From positions 1-64,000 of the forward strand of contig JBBSML010000002.1 of the NCBI GenBank assembly GCA_038233215.1: DNA of 64,000 nucleotides, in the 5' to 3' direction. The translations under genes were made by a program, and so were the position numbers. Shown piece after piece: positions 11,914 through 20,333 of the stretch. This DNA is from JACDBZ01 sp038233215 (GTDB taxonomy: Bacteria > Chloroflexota > Limnocylindria > QHBO01). The notes beneath the pieces are model-generated. The model did not search any database. It was given only the letters and a program-made list of their open reading frames with translations, and was not told where the DNA came from. The stretch's first letter is position 1; the number at the start of each line of letters is the position of its first letter.

Positions 11914-12696
11914 ATGCGGCTCGCGACGTGGAACGTCAATTCGCTCAAGGCCCGCCTCGAGCGGGTGTTGGCGTGGACCGAACGCCACCAGCCCGACGTC
12001 CTGTGCATGCAGGAAACGAAGCTCTCCGACTCGCAGGCACCGCTCATGGCGTTCGGCGCTCTCGGCTACGAGTTGGTCCACCACGGTCCCGGCCGCTGGA
12101 ATGGCGTCGCCATTGCATCGCGGATCGGCATCAGCGACATCGTCGCCGGGATTCCGACGCCGGACGGCTGGACCGATGACGGCGGCCGGTTCCTCGCAGC
12201 CACGTGTGGGCCGATGCGGGTGGCGAACATCTATGTCCCGAACGGTCGCGTCGTCGATTCCGAGTTCTATCTCGCGAAGCTCGAGTGGCTGGCGCACCTG
12301 TCGGCCTGGCTGAACCAGAACGATCCGGCCACCGAGGTCGCCATCTGCGGTGATTACAACGTCGCGCCCGAGGACATTGACGTCTGGGACGTCAATGCGG
12401 TGCATGGCGCCACGCACGTTTCGCCGCGCGAGCGGGCCGCGGTCACGAAGCTCCGCGAGTGGGGGATGATCGATGTCGTTCGCCAGTTTCACCCCGAGCC
12501 GGGCTATTTCAGCTGGTGGGACTACCGCGCCGGTAATTTCCACAAGAATTTCGGAATGCGGATCGACCACGTCTACGTCTCTGGGCCGCTCGCGGTGCGG
12601 GCGGTTGCCGCGGAGCGCGACCGCGAGGCTCGCAAACCCTCGACGTATCCGGGCATCCCCTCCGACCACGCCCCGCTCATCGTGGATTTCGATTGA
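11914..12696 (+). CDS. xth: Exodeoxyribonuclease III (AP endonuclease)
   Basis: This Mg-dependent DNA repair nuclease cleaves at abasic sites and removes 3'-blocking groups. The 260-residue protein shows the EEP-fold motifs: TWNVNSLKARL, CMQETKLSD, FRPNGR-like NIYVPNGR, CGDYNVAPEDIDVWD, then RIDHVYVS and SDHAPLIVDFD at the C-terminus. ATG 11914 is preferred over GTG 11893 because the family begins with MRLATWNV. It is divergent from mscL and unrelated to the split dnaK/dnaJ operon around it. Confidence 0.96.
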   Translation: MRLATWNVNSLKARLERVLAWTERHQPDVLCMQETKLSDSQAPLMAFGALGYELVHHGPGRWNGVAIASRIGISDIVAGIPTPDGWTDDGGRFLAATCGPMRVANIYVPNGRVVDSEFYLAKLEWLAHLSAWLNQNDPATEVAICGDYNVAPEDIDVWDVNAVHGATHVSPRERAAVTKLREWGMIDVVRQFHPEPGYFSWWDYRAGNFHKNFGMRIDHVYVSGPLAVRAVAAERDREARKPSTYPGIPSDHAPLIVDFD

Positions 12697-12875
12697 CTCA
12701 TCCGGGCCGCCAACGCGCCATCCACCGATCAGAGGGATGTTCGGCGGGACGCGCGTAGCTCATTGACGACGATGTCAACCAGATGCCCCGCCCTTTGACG
12801 GTGCGCTGGCATCGATGCAGTCGACGACGGCTTATCCTCCAGCCGCGCCGGAGCCAGGCCTTCGTGCGCAATGAA

Positions 12876-14123
12876 TCAGGAGGTTGACCTGCGGCGTAGG
12901 GCGCCGGCGATTTCTCGGCCGGGATTCGTGCGTGGCCACAGGACCTTTCTGGCTCCGACAAAGGACCGATACGCTTCGACCGCATCGCGCAGGGCCTCAG
13001 AGAATCCGGGCACTTCCATCGGGGCGAATCCGTCCTGGAACCAGATGCCGAGGATGTTCAGCGTCTTCGCCTTGCGGTCGAGACGTGGCTCGATGCGGCC
13101 GACGAACCGGTCGCCGTACAGGATCGGCAGGACGTAGTAACCCCACTTGCGCTTCTTCTCCGGGACGTAGACCTCCCACAGGTAGTCGAAGCTCCACAGC
13201 TCGCGGAGCATGCGCCGATCCCAGACGAGCGGATCGAGCGGGGCGAGGAAAGTCACCGCAGGCGCGGGCAGGCTCAATCGGTCGGCGGTTGCGTGAAGCA
13301 TCGGCTCCTCGGCGGAGATGATGTAGCGGGGACCCTTGAGGCCCTCGACCTCGATCGGCAGCAGTTGGCCGTCCTCGACGAGCTGCGCGGTGCGCGCAAC
13401 CCGTTCAGGCGCGGATCCGGCGCTGTACATCACCTCTGACTGGGTCCCGACCGGCGTCGTCATGCCGGTCGCGCGGAATCGGCTCAGCAGGCGGCGGCGC
13501 ATTGCGTCCTCCTCTGGCTCTTTCAGCTCGAGGAGCTCGGCGGGGACGAGCCGTTCCATGAGGTCGTAGTAGCGGCGGTTGCCGTCCCGACGCGCGATGC
13601 CGATGCGGCCGCTGACGAAGAGTGCCTCCATCACCGCCCGGCCGGCCCGCGTCGGAGCCCACCACCAGTCGACCGCGTGGCCGTGCTCGCTGAAGGCGGC
13701 CGTGGAAAGCGGTCCATCGGTCTTCAGCCGCTGGAGAATGGCTGTTGCGACATCGGCCTGCTCCTTGAGAATGCCGTCGTCGACCCCCGAGCCAAAGCGT
13801 TGCCACGTGATGCGGTAGTGCGGCAGTTCGTGCATGGGCACGAGGTTGAGGCTCTTGTTGTACAGCTCGATCAGGCGGCGTTCCGGTCCGTACAGCCACT
13901 GCTCGCACCACGCTCGTTGGTAGCCGGCCACCCTCGCGTGGAGAACGAGGTCATGGTTGCGGGAGCCCGGTACCTCGAGCGGGTCGAACTGCAGGCTTCC
14001 GAGGCGCTCGACGGTCGCGAGGACCGATGCGGGCTCCGCCGGAAGCGCGCGCGGCGGGGCCAGCAGGTGCCGGGCCACGAGAAACCGGCGAGCGTGATCG
14101 GCGGAGATGGTGGCGGGTGACAC
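12876..14123 (-). CDS. YcaQ-like winged-helix protein (HTH_42, putative DNA glycosylase family)
   Basis: The 415-residue protein belongs to the winged-helix family that includes E. coli YcaQ/AlkX, a glycosylase that unhooks DNA interstrand crosslinks. Recognisable features are the N-terminal ARRFLVARHLL and LGSLQFDPLEVPGSRNHDLV, LIELYNKSLNLVPM, and the C-terminal FLAPLDPLVWDRRMLRELW with LPILYGDRFVGRIEPRLDRK. QxD-type catalytic residues are plausible in QFDPL. GTG 14123 is chosen because TACGAT (14130-14135 on the plus strand) lies six bases upstream of it. A longer frame reaching 14186 would overlap the CIRCE-like operator. Confidence 0.82.
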   Translation of the reverse strand: MSPATISADHARRFLVARHLLAPPRALPAEPASVLATVERLGSLQFDPLEVPGSRNHDLVLHARVAGYQRAWCEQWLYGPERRLIELYNKSLNLVPMHELPHYRITWQRFGSGVDDGILKEQADVATAILQRLKTDGPLSTAAFSEHGHAVDWWWAPTRAGRAVMEALFVSGRIGIARRDGNRRYYDLMERLVPAELLELKEPEEDAMRRRLLSRFRATGMTTPVGTQSEVMYSAGSAPERVARTAQLVEDGQLLPIEVEGLKGPRYIISAEEPMLHATADRLSLPAPAVTFLAPLDPLVWDRRMLRELWSFDYLWEVYVPEKKRKWGYYVLPILYGDRFVGRIEPRLDRKAKTLNILGIWFQDGFAPMEVPGFSEALRDAVEAYRSFVGARKVLWPRTNPGREIAGALRRRSTS

Positions 14124-14159
14124 ATGCGGATCGTACCCGCGCCTTCGCTGTCTCGCGGG

Positions 14160-14186
14160 CTGGCACTCGCGCGCCGTGAGTGCCAA
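14160..14186 (+). promoter_or_regulatory. CIRCE-like operator upstream of dnaJ
   Basis: CTGGCACTC-N9-GAGTGCCAA keeps the CIRCE spacing and core, with a G substitution at the third position of each arm and one further mismatch at the left end. It lies between the divergent YcaQ-like gene and dnaJ, directly in front of the dnaJ -10 box. HrcA control of dnaJ is therefore likely. Confidence 0.85.
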
Positions 14187-14190
14187 TTGG

Positions 14191-14196
14191 TATGAT
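14191..14196 (+). promoter_or_regulatory. dnaJ -10 box
   Basis: TATGAT lies ten bases before the dnaJ ATG, which implies a very short leader or none. The -35 region falls inside the CIRCE-like operator, so a bound repressor would occlude it. Confidence 0.55.
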
Positions 14197-14206
14197 CCTG
14201 CCCGCC

Positions 14207-15337
14207 ATGGCCGTGAAACGTGACTACTACGACGTGCTCGGGGTCCCCCGCGGGGCCGACGATGCCGTGATCAAGCGCGCGTTTCGTCGCCTTGCGCAGC
14301 TGCACCACCCCGACGTCGACAGAGGCGACGGCGCGGAGGCTCGCTTCAAGGAGCTCAATGAAGCGTACCGGGTGTTATCGGACCGTCAGCGCCGGTCCGC
14401 ATACGACATGTTCGGTCACGCCGGTGTGGAGGGAGCTACCGCGGGAGGCTTCGAAGGATTCGGCGGTGGCGGCTTTGGGCCGTTCGGCGATATCTTCGAT
14501 GCCTTTTTCGGTGGGGCTCCGGCCGGATCGCGGCAACGGACTCGCGTAGTGGCGGGTGCTGACCTGCGATACGACCTGGTCATCGAGTTCGCGGAGGCGG
14601 TCTTCGGCGTCACGAAGGAGATCGTGTTCCCGACGTCGGTGACGTGCGCCCATTGCGATGGCGCCGGCGGTGAGCCGGGCACGGAGCCCGAGACGTGTCC
14701 CGAATGCAACGGCACCGGCGAGAAGCGACGCGTGGCTCAGACCATCCTGGGCCAGATGGTCAATATCGTGGCCTGCGCGCGATGCCGCGGGGAGGGACGC
14801 ATCACCGCCAATCCGTGCGCTGTGTGCGGGGGCGACGGCCTGACTCGCGAGGAGCGGACGGTGACCGTCAGCATCCCGGCCGGGATCGACGACGGCCAGC
14901 GCATCGCGCTCGAGGGCCAGGGTGAGGCAGGCCCGCGGGGCGGCCCCAACGGCGACCTGTACGTGGCCGTCAAGGTTCGCGAGCATCCGGAGCTCCTTCG
15001 GCGCGGGACCGAGCTCTATCACGAGCTGCCGATCACTTTCCCGCAGGCGGCACTCGGCGCAACGCTGTCCGTCCCGACCGTCGAGGACAGCGAGGAGATC
15101 GAGATTCCCGCGGGTGCGCAGTCCGGTCACGAGGTCCGTCTGCGAGGCAAGGGCGTGCCCCGTCTGCGAGGTGCGGGTCGCGGCGACCTGCACGTCATCC
15201 TCAACGTCGTCGTGCCCACCAGGCTCTCGAAGCAGGAACGCGAGCTGCTCCGGCAGCTGGGCGAGATGAGCGGTCCGGCCGTCATCCCCAGGGGTGGGGG
15301 ATCGGTCTTTGATCGCCTGCGCGACCTGTTCACCTGA
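14207..15337 (+). CDS. dnaJ: Chaperone protein DnaJ (Hsp40)
   Basis: DnaJ delivers unfolded substrates to DnaK and stimulates its ATPase. The 376-residue protein has a J domain (RDYYDVLGVPRGADD, HPD at about residue 33), a short Gly/Phe segment and the zinc domain with four CxxCxGxG-type repeats (CAHCDGAGG, CPECNGTG, CARCRGEG, CAVCGGDG). The C-terminal substrate-binding domains complete it. ATG 14207 gives the standard MAVKRDYYDVLG N-terminus, and ATG 14192 is unlikely because it overlaps the -10 box. prmA follows after 11 bases. Confidence 0.97.
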   Translation: MAVKRDYYDVLGVPRGADDAVIKRAFRRLAQLHHPDVDRGDGAEARFKELNEAYRVLSDRQRRSAYDMFGHAGVEGATAGGFEGFGGGGFGPFGDIFDAFFGGAPAGSRQRTRVVAGADLRYDLVIEFAEAVFGVTKEIVFPTSVTCAHCDGAGGEPGTEPETCPECNGTGEKRRVAQTILGQMVNIVACARCRGEGRITANPCAVCGGDGLTREERTVTVSIPAGIDDGQRIALEGQGEAGPRGGPNGDLYVAVKVREHPELLRRGTELYHELPITFPQAALGATLSVPTVEDSEEIEIPAGAQSGHEVRLRGKGVPRLRGAGRGDLHVILNVVVPTRLSKQERELLRQLGEMSGPAVIPRGGGSVFDRLRDLFT

Positions 15338-15348
15338 TCGGCACGCCG

Positions 15349-16257
15349 ATGCGCTGGCTGGAGCTGAGCGTGGAAGTCGATATCGAGGCTGTCGAGGCGG
15401 TCAGCGAGATCCTCGGCCGCATCGGTGACGGCACAGCGGTGCAACCGACGCGCCTGATCCGCGACCCCGGCGATGAGCTCGTGGCCCGCGAGGACACGGC
15501 CGCGCCCTACATCATCACCGCACACCTGGCTGATGCCCCCGACGCCGACGATAAGGTCGAGGCGACCGAGCGGGCGCTCTGGCACCTCCAGGCGTTCGGG
15601 CTGCGGCCGGTTGGACCACTGCGGGTCCGCACGGTTGACGATACCGACTGGATTGATGCGTGGAAGCAGCATTACGTTGCGCAGCGCATCGGTCGGGTGG
15701 TGATCGTGCCGTCCTGGGCCCAGGAGGAGCTCAACGCCGGCGAGGTCGCCGTCACCCTTGATCCCGGGATGGCGTTCGGCACAGGCCTGCACCCCACAAC
15801 GCGTGGCTGCCTGGAGCTGCTCCAGGAGGTCACGCCGATGGCTGATCGCGTCCTGGATGTCGGCAGCGGCTCCGGCATCCTGGCGCTTGCAGCACTGCGG
15901 CTGGGCGCGGCCCATGCGGTGGGAATCGACACGGATCCGTTGGCGGTGATCGCCTCTCGAGAGAATGCCCAACGCAATGGCCTGATCGACCGATTCGAGG
16001 CGCGCGAGGGCACGCTCCCGGCGGAGCCTGCGGAACCCTACTCGCTCGTGCTTGCAAATCTCGTTGCCGCGGTCCTCCTGACGTTGGCGCTGCCCCTGGC
16101 CCGGCACCTGGCGCCAGGCGGAATCCTGCTGGCCAGCGGCATCATCGAGCCGCGCGCGACGGAGGTGCTGATCGCCATGGACGGAGCCGGCCTGCGAGCG
16201 ACCGATCGGCGCGACGCCGGCGAGTGGGTTTCGCTGCGTCTCGAGCACCAGGCGTGA
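15349..16257 (+). CDS. prmA: Ribosomal protein L11 methyltransferase
   Basis: PrmA trimethylates ribosomal protein L11 using SAM. The 302-residue protein has the short N-terminal substrate domain (MRWLELSVEVDIEAVEAVSE), a linker with DWIDAWKQHY, and the methyltransferase domain with MAFGTGLHPTTRGCLELL and VLDVGSGSGILALAALRLGA. NPY is replaced by VLANLVAAVLL. It lies between dnaJ and rsmE, a classic neighbourhood, and its stop overlaps the rsmE start (GTGA). Confidence 0.95.
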   Translation: MRWLELSVEVDIEAVEAVSEILGRIGDGTAVQPTRLIRDPGDELVAREDTAAPYIITAHLADAPDADDKVEATERALWHLQAFGLRPVGPLRVRTVDDTDWIDAWKQHYVAQRIGRVVIVPSWAQEELNAGEVAVTLDPGMAFGTGLHPTTRGCLELLQEVTPMADRVLDVGSGSGILALAALRLGAAHAVGIDTDPLAVIASRENAQRNGLIDRFEAREGTLPAEPAEPYSLVLANLVAAVLLTLALPLARHLAPGGILLASGIIEPRATEVLIAMDGAGLRATDRRDAGEWVSLRLEHQA

Positions 16258-16943
16258 CGCTGCACCGGTTTTTCGTCGACTCGGACGTTCTGGCGGCGGA
16301 CCGTTTCGCGTTGCCCTCCCAGATCGAACGACAGGTCCGCAGGGTCCTGCGCCTGGTCGACGGCGATCGCCTCGTGCTCCTGCCGGGCGACGGGACCCAG
16401 GCGCTCTGCCTGCTGGACGGCGGCGACTGCGTGGTACAGGAGCGGTCCACGGTCGTGACCGAACCGAGACATCGGCTGACCGTGGTGCAGGCTCTCCTCA
16501 AGGGCGACGCGCTCGAGGAGGTTGTGCAGCACGCGACCGAGCTCGGGGTCGCGACGTTTCAGCTGATCGTCACCGAGCGCTGCGTTGCGCGCCAGCTTTC
16601 ACCGCGCCGCCTCGAGCGGCTGCGCCTGCTCGCACGCGAGGCGGCCGAACAGTCGGAGCGCGGCCTCGTGCCGACGATTGGTGCGCCGCTGAACCTGGCC
16701 GAGGCGTTGGCCCCCGGATCGGCCCTGCTCTACGAACGACACGCGGGCGAGACGCTGGGCAGGATTGAGGCTCCCTCCGCCGTCATCATCGGTCCCGAAG
16801 GTGGCTTCAGCCTCGCCGAGGTGGCGATGGCGGAGCGGGCCGGCGTGAAGATCGCTGGCCTCGGTCCGCGGATCCTTCGTTCAGAGACGGTCGCCGTGGC
16901 GGTGGCGGCACTGATCCTGTCGCGTACCGGCGATTTCGCCTAG
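16254..16943 (+). CDS. rsmE: 16S rRNA (uracil-1498-N3)-methyltransferase
   Basis: RsmE methylates U1498 of 16S rRNA and belongs to the SPOUT superfamily, with a trefoil knot. In the 229-residue protein the family signatures are LHRFFVDSDVL at the N-terminus, KGDALEEVVQHATELGV in the middle, IIGPEGGFSLAEV near residue 177 and LGPRILRSETVAVAVAALIL at the knot. I chose GTG 16254, which overlaps the prmA stop by four bases and yields the typical LHRFF start. Confidence 0.95.
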   Translation: MTLHRFFVDSDVLAADRFALPSQIERQVRRVLRLVDGDRLVLLPGDGTQALCLLDGGDCVVQERSTVVTEPRHRLTVVQALLKGDALEEVVQHATELGVATFQLIVTERCVARQLSPRRLERLRLLAREAAEQSERGLVPTIGAPLNLAEALAPGSALLYERHAGETLGRIEAPSAVIIGPEGGFSLAEVAMAERAGVKIAGLGPRILRSETVAVAVAALILSRTGDFA

Positions 16944-16946
16944 GCT
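16941..16946 (+). promoter_or_regulatory. Candidate leaderless -10 box for the HIT gene
   Basis: TAGGCT overlaps the rsmE stop and ends six bases before the HIT-family ATG, with no Shine-Dalgarno sequence between. This is a weak, position-based call. Confidence 0.3.
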
Positions 16947-16952
16947 CCATGC

Positions 16953-17306
16953 ATGAGCGAACGCGACCCGGACTGTCTCTTCTGCAGGATCGTGTCAGAC
17001 GAGATCCCATCCGACCGTGTGTATGAGGATGCCGAGATCATCGCCTTCAACGACATCGCGCCGCAGACTCCAACGCATGTGCTCGTGATCCCGCGGCGCC
17101 ACATCCCGGATGCTCATGCCCTGGCAGTGGGGGACGGGGATCTCCTCGCGAAGCTGTTCCGAGTGATCCGCGACGTTGGCGCCGCCGCCGGGCTGGAGAA
17201 CGGCTACCGGGTGGTAACGAACGTCGGCCCGGAGTCGGGGCAGACGGTGTTCCATCTCCATTTCCACCTGCTCGGTGGACGTACCATGGGATGGCCACCG
17301 GGCTGA
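16953..17306 (+). CDS. HIT-family protein (HinT-like nucleotide phosphoramidase)
   Basis: HinT-type histidine-triad proteins hydrolyse nucleoside phosphoramidates and adenylated metabolites. The 117-residue protein starts with the zinc-associated CLFCRIVSDEIPSDRVYED and continues with DIAPQTPTHVLVIPRRHI. It ends with the triad HLHFHLLGGRTMGWPPG, all at normal family positions and length. It is next to rsmE, a common neighbourhood. Confidence 0.95.
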   Translation: MSERDPDCLFCRIVSDEIPSDRVYEDAEIIAFNDIAPQTPTHVLVIPRRHIPDAHALAVGDGDLLAKLFRVIRDVGAAAGLENGYRVVTNVGPESGQTVFHLHFHLLGGRTMGWPPG

Positions 17307-17346
17307 GCCGCCGCCGCGTGTCGAGAGGCGCCCAAACTGGCCGCGA

Positions 17347-17375
17347 TTGACCCTCTTGGGCTCCGCTGCTACGCT
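17347..17375 (+). promoter_or_regulatory. Sigma-70 promoter of rpsU
   Basis: TTGACC (17347-17352), exactly 17 bases, then TACGCT (17370-17375) make a good vegetative promoter. The predicted start is about 70 bases before rpsU. The downstream genes yqeY and pgpH may be read from it too. Confidence 0.65.
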
Positions 17376-17454
17376 TCATCGGCTTGCGTGTCCGGCGGGT
17401 TGATCCGTCATGCAACCGGCACGAAATTTGAGAGCGGGAATGGAGGCGAGACGT

Positions 17455-17634
17455 TTGGCAGAAGTCCGCGTGGGCGAGAACGAGACGTTCGAGAGTGCGC
17501 TGCGTCGATTCAACAAGAAGATTCAGCAGTCGGGAATCCTGGCTGAGGCACGACGACGTGAGCACTACGAAAAGCCCAGCGTGAAGCGAAAGCGCAAGGA
17601 AGCCAAGAAGCGAAAGGTAACCTCGCGCGTCTAG
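17455..17634 (+). CDS. rpsU: 30S ribosomal protein S21
   Basis: S21 is a small basic ribosomal protein involved in translation initiation. From the TTG the product is 59 residues, LAEVRVGENETFESALRRFN onward, with EARRREHYEKPSVKRKRKEA and a Lys/Arg tail, all family hallmarks. TTG 17455 is selected because GGAGG ends eight bases before it and homologues start at AEVRV. ATG 17440 and ATG 17410 are in-frame alternatives that would place the Shine-Dalgarno sequence inside the gene. It precedes yqeY, as in many bacteria. Confidence 0.93.
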   Translation: MAEVRVGENETFESALRRFNKKIQQSGILAEARRREHYEKPSVKRKRKEAKKRKVTSRV

Positions 17635-17692
17635 TCAGACGCCAGCCTCACCCCAATCGACATCCGGCGAACAGGGAGGATTCTCCAGACCG

Positions 17693-18163
17693 ATGACGCC
17701 GGAGACCGCTACCTCCACGACCCTCTCTGCCCGGATCGAGTCCGCCATGCGCGACGCCATGCGCGCCCGGGATGGTCTCCGCACGCAGACGCTCCGTATG
17801 GCGATGGCGGCTGCCCACAACGTGAAGATCGCGCGCGGCGGGAAGCTGACCGACGCTGACGTGCTCGACGTGCTCGCCAGGCAGGTCAAGCAGCGCCGCG
17901 AGAGCATTGCCATGTATCGCGATGCCGGCCGCGAGGACAGGGCGGCTGTCGAGGAGGAAGAGGCCGCCATTCTCGCCGAGTTCCTACCACAGCAGCTCAC
18001 CGATGACGAGGTCACCTCGCTGGTGCGTGATGCCATCACCCAAACCGGGGCTTCATCGCCGTCAGACCTCGGCCGGGTCATGGGCCGCGTGTCGCCGCAG
18101 ACGACGGGCCGCGCGGACGGTCGGCTGGTGAGCGAGGTCGTCCGCAGGCTGCTGGCCGGCTAG
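17693..18163 (+). CDS. yqeY: GatB/YqeY domain-containing protein
   Basis: The 156-residue YqeY-type protein is related to the tail domain of the tRNA-amidotransferase subunit GatB. Its precise role is unsettled. Typical segments are MRDAMRARDGLRTQTLRM, RQVKQRRESIAMYRDAGRED, EEAAILAEFLPQQLTDDEV and the C-terminal GRVMGRVSPQTTGRADG. It sits between rpsU and pgpH, the standard rpsU-yqeY linkage, so it is likely co-transcribed with rpsU. Confidence 0.93.
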   Translation: MTPETATSTTLSARIESAMRDAMRARDGLRTQTLRMAMAAAHNVKIARGGKLTDADVLDVLARQVKQRRESIAMYRDAGREDRAAVEEEEAAILAEFLPQQLTDDEVTSLVRDAITQTGASSPSDLGRVMGRVSPQTTGRADGRLVSEVVRRLLAG

Positions 18164-18168
18164 GCATC

Positions 18169-20280
18169 GTGTTCATTCCCCGCACGCTCAGCGAAAACGG
18201 CCACGGACCGAATGCGACGCTCTTGCGCGCGGCGGTCGTTGTCGCCGTTGTCGCCGTCGCGCTCTTCCTCATCCTCTCGGCCAACATCACGCTCGGACAG
18301 GAGGACCTGGAGGCCGGCCAGATCGCCGAACGCGACATCCGGGCTCCGCGCGACGCCACCTTCGACTCGATCAGCGAAACCGAAGCGGCGCGCGAGGCTG
18401 CGGCGGAGAGCGTCCAGGACGTGCCACAGATGATCAAGCCGCCGGCGGACAACCGCGACGATCAGCTCGACGCATTCGACGTGGTCGACCGTGGTCTGAC
18501 AAGGATTCTTCAGCTGAGGGAGCGTGGCACGCTGACCGCCGAGGGCGTCAGCATGCGGCTCGCAAGCGACGTACCGGAGATCTCGCCACTTCACCGGATT
18601 CTCGTGTCGGAGATGTCGATCCCGCGCTGGGAGGTCCTGGCGGCAGCCGCACGCAGCGCCATCGAGTCCACGCTCGCCTCGTCGATTCGGGAGGACGAGC
18701 TCCTCCGCGTGCGCAGCTCGGTCCGCGATCTGATCACCACGGACCTTGCCGAAGACGAGCGGGACCTGGCGGGCGACCTGGCGGCCTCGTTGCTCGAACC
18801 GAACGTCGTCATCAATGATGAGCTGACCGAAGACGCGCGAGCCCAGGCACGGGCGGAGGTTGCGCCGGTCACGGTCGAAGTGCTCCGGAACGAGGCGATC
18901 ATCACCGAGGGTGACAGGCTCACCGTCGGCGACATCGAGAAGCTCGTGGAGCTGGGATTGACGCGGCCCAGCGTTGAGGCCGGAACGGTTGTCGGCAACG
19001 CGCTGATCGCAATCGTGGTTGCTTCGTTGCTGGTGGGCTACCTCGTGCGCTTTGAACCGGAGATCTGGTTTCGAAATCGGTCCGTCCTGCTCTTCTTCCT
19101 GGCCCTCGTGGTTTCCGCCGTCGCCATCCGGATCGCTGCGGACCGTACGCTGTGGGCGTTTGCCGTGCCGCTTGCGGCGACCGTGCTGCTCATCGGCATC
19201 CTGTTGCGCAACTCGGCAGGCGTGGCGATGGCGGGCGCCTTGGCGGTGCTCGCGGGCGTCATGAACCGCGATGCGCTCGAGCCCGCGGTCTACGTCCTGG
19301 CCGGCGGCACCGTTGCCCTCCTGACGATCACGCGCGCGGAGCGCCTCAACGCCTTTGTGCGCGTCTTGGTGGCGCTGGCGGTGACCAACATCGCCGTGGT
19401 CACCGCTTTCGGCCTCCTTGGTCAACGCGACCTCGAAGGGTTGCTCCAGCTCGCCGGCATCGGCCTGGTGAATGCGTTCCTGTCGGTCATCCTCGCGGTC
19501 GGCAGCTTCGCGATCCTGGGGAACGTGTTCGGGATCATGACGGTCTTCCAGCTGTTGGAGCTCGCGAACCCCTCGAACCGGCTTCTGCGTCGCCTGCTGC
19601 TCGAGACGCCGGGCACGTACCACCACAGCGTCATGGTCGGGAACCTTGCCGAGCGCGCCGCCGAGACGATCGGCGCTGATCCGCTCCTCGCGCGTGTGGC
19701 TGCCTACTACCACGACATTGGCAAGATGAAGAATCCGCTTGCGTTCATCGAGAACCAGGCCGGGGCACACAACATTCACGACGATCTGCACGCGGAGACG
19801 AGCGCCCGGATCATCGGCGGCCATATTCGCGACGGAATCGACCTCGGCTACGAGCACGGGTTGCCCGTGCAGGTCATCGGCTACATTCCGCAGCATCACG
19901 GGACGAGCGTGATGACCTTCTTCCATCAGAAGGCGCTGCGCGAGGTCGGCGGCCGTGAAGACCTGGTCGATGAGCGCGCCTATCGCTATCCGGGACCCAA
20001 GCCGCAGAGCCGGGAGGCGGCCATCATCATGCTCGCCGACGGCGTCGAAGCGTCCGTTCGTTCACTTGATGAAAAGGACGAGCAGAGCATCCGGGGCATG
20101 GTCGATCGGATCGTTGACACTCGTGTCGAGGACGGTCAGCTGGACGACTCCGAGCTCACGCTCAAGAACATCAGGCAGATCAAGGATGCCTTCGTGGGCC
20201 AGTTGCTCGGCATGTATCACACGCGCATCAAGTACCCCGACAATGTTGTGCCGATGGACCAGCGGCGCGACCAGGCCTGA
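18169..20280 (+). CDS. PgpH/YqfF-type 7TM-HD phosphohydrolase (c-di-AMP phosphodiesterase family)
   Basis: The 703-residue membrane enzyme has an N-terminal anchor (about residues 19-42) and an extracytoplasmic 7TMR-HDED domain with VPQMIKPP-type segments. A cluster of transmembrane helices lies at about 280-460, and a cytoplasmic HD domain completes it. The catalytic motifs are TYHHSVMVGNLAERAA near residue 483, YYHDIGKMKNP near 513, IPQHHGTS and the distal ADGVEASVRS. In Listeria and Bacillus this family hydrolyses the second messenger c-di-AMP. It starts at GTG six bases after yqeY, and ybeY follows, a conserved pgpH-ybeY order. Confidence 0.92.
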   Translation: MFIPRTLSENGHGPNATLLRAAVVVAVVAVALFLILSANITLGQEDLEAGQIAERDIRAPRDATFDSISETEAAREAAAESVQDVPQMIKPPADNRDDQLDAFDVVDRGLTRILQLRERGTLTAEGVSMRLASDVPEISPLHRILVSEMSIPRWEVLAAAARSAIESTLASSIREDELLRVRSSVRDLITTDLAEDERDLAGDLAASLLEPNVVINDELTEDARAQARAEVAPVTVEVLRNEAIITEGDRLTVGDIEKLVELGLTRPSVEAGTVVGNALIAIVVASLLVGYLVRFEPEIWFRNRSVLLFFLALVVSAVAIRIAADRTLWAFAVPLAATVLLIGILLRNSAGVAMAGALAVLAGVMNRDALEPAVYVLAGGTVALLTITRAERLNAFVRVLVALAVTNIAVVTAFGLLGQRDLEGLLQLAGIGLVNAFLSVILAVGSFAILGNVFGIMTVFQLLELANPSNRLLRRLLLETPGTYHHSVMVGNLAERAAETIGADPLLARVAAYYHDIGKMKNPLAFIENQAGAHNIHDDLHAETSARIIGGHIRDGIDLGYEHGLPVQVIGYIPQHHGTSVMTFFHQKALREVGGREDLVDERAYRYPGPKPQSREAAIIMLADGVEASVRSLDEKDEQSIRGMVDRIVDTRVEDGQLDDSELTLKNIRQIKDAFVGQLLGMYHTRIKYPDNVVPMDQRRDQA

Positions 20281-20333
20281 ACCACAATCGGGCCTTGAGT
20301 CCCGGGCATTCGGGCGACTAGGATGGTCGAACC

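Noticed and set aside
18160..19926. 588-codon minus-strand frame opposite pgpH
   Set aside because: Antisense shadow: composition rich in Arg/Asp/His/Gln, no motifs, and the plus strand carries an unambiguous HD phosphohydrolase.
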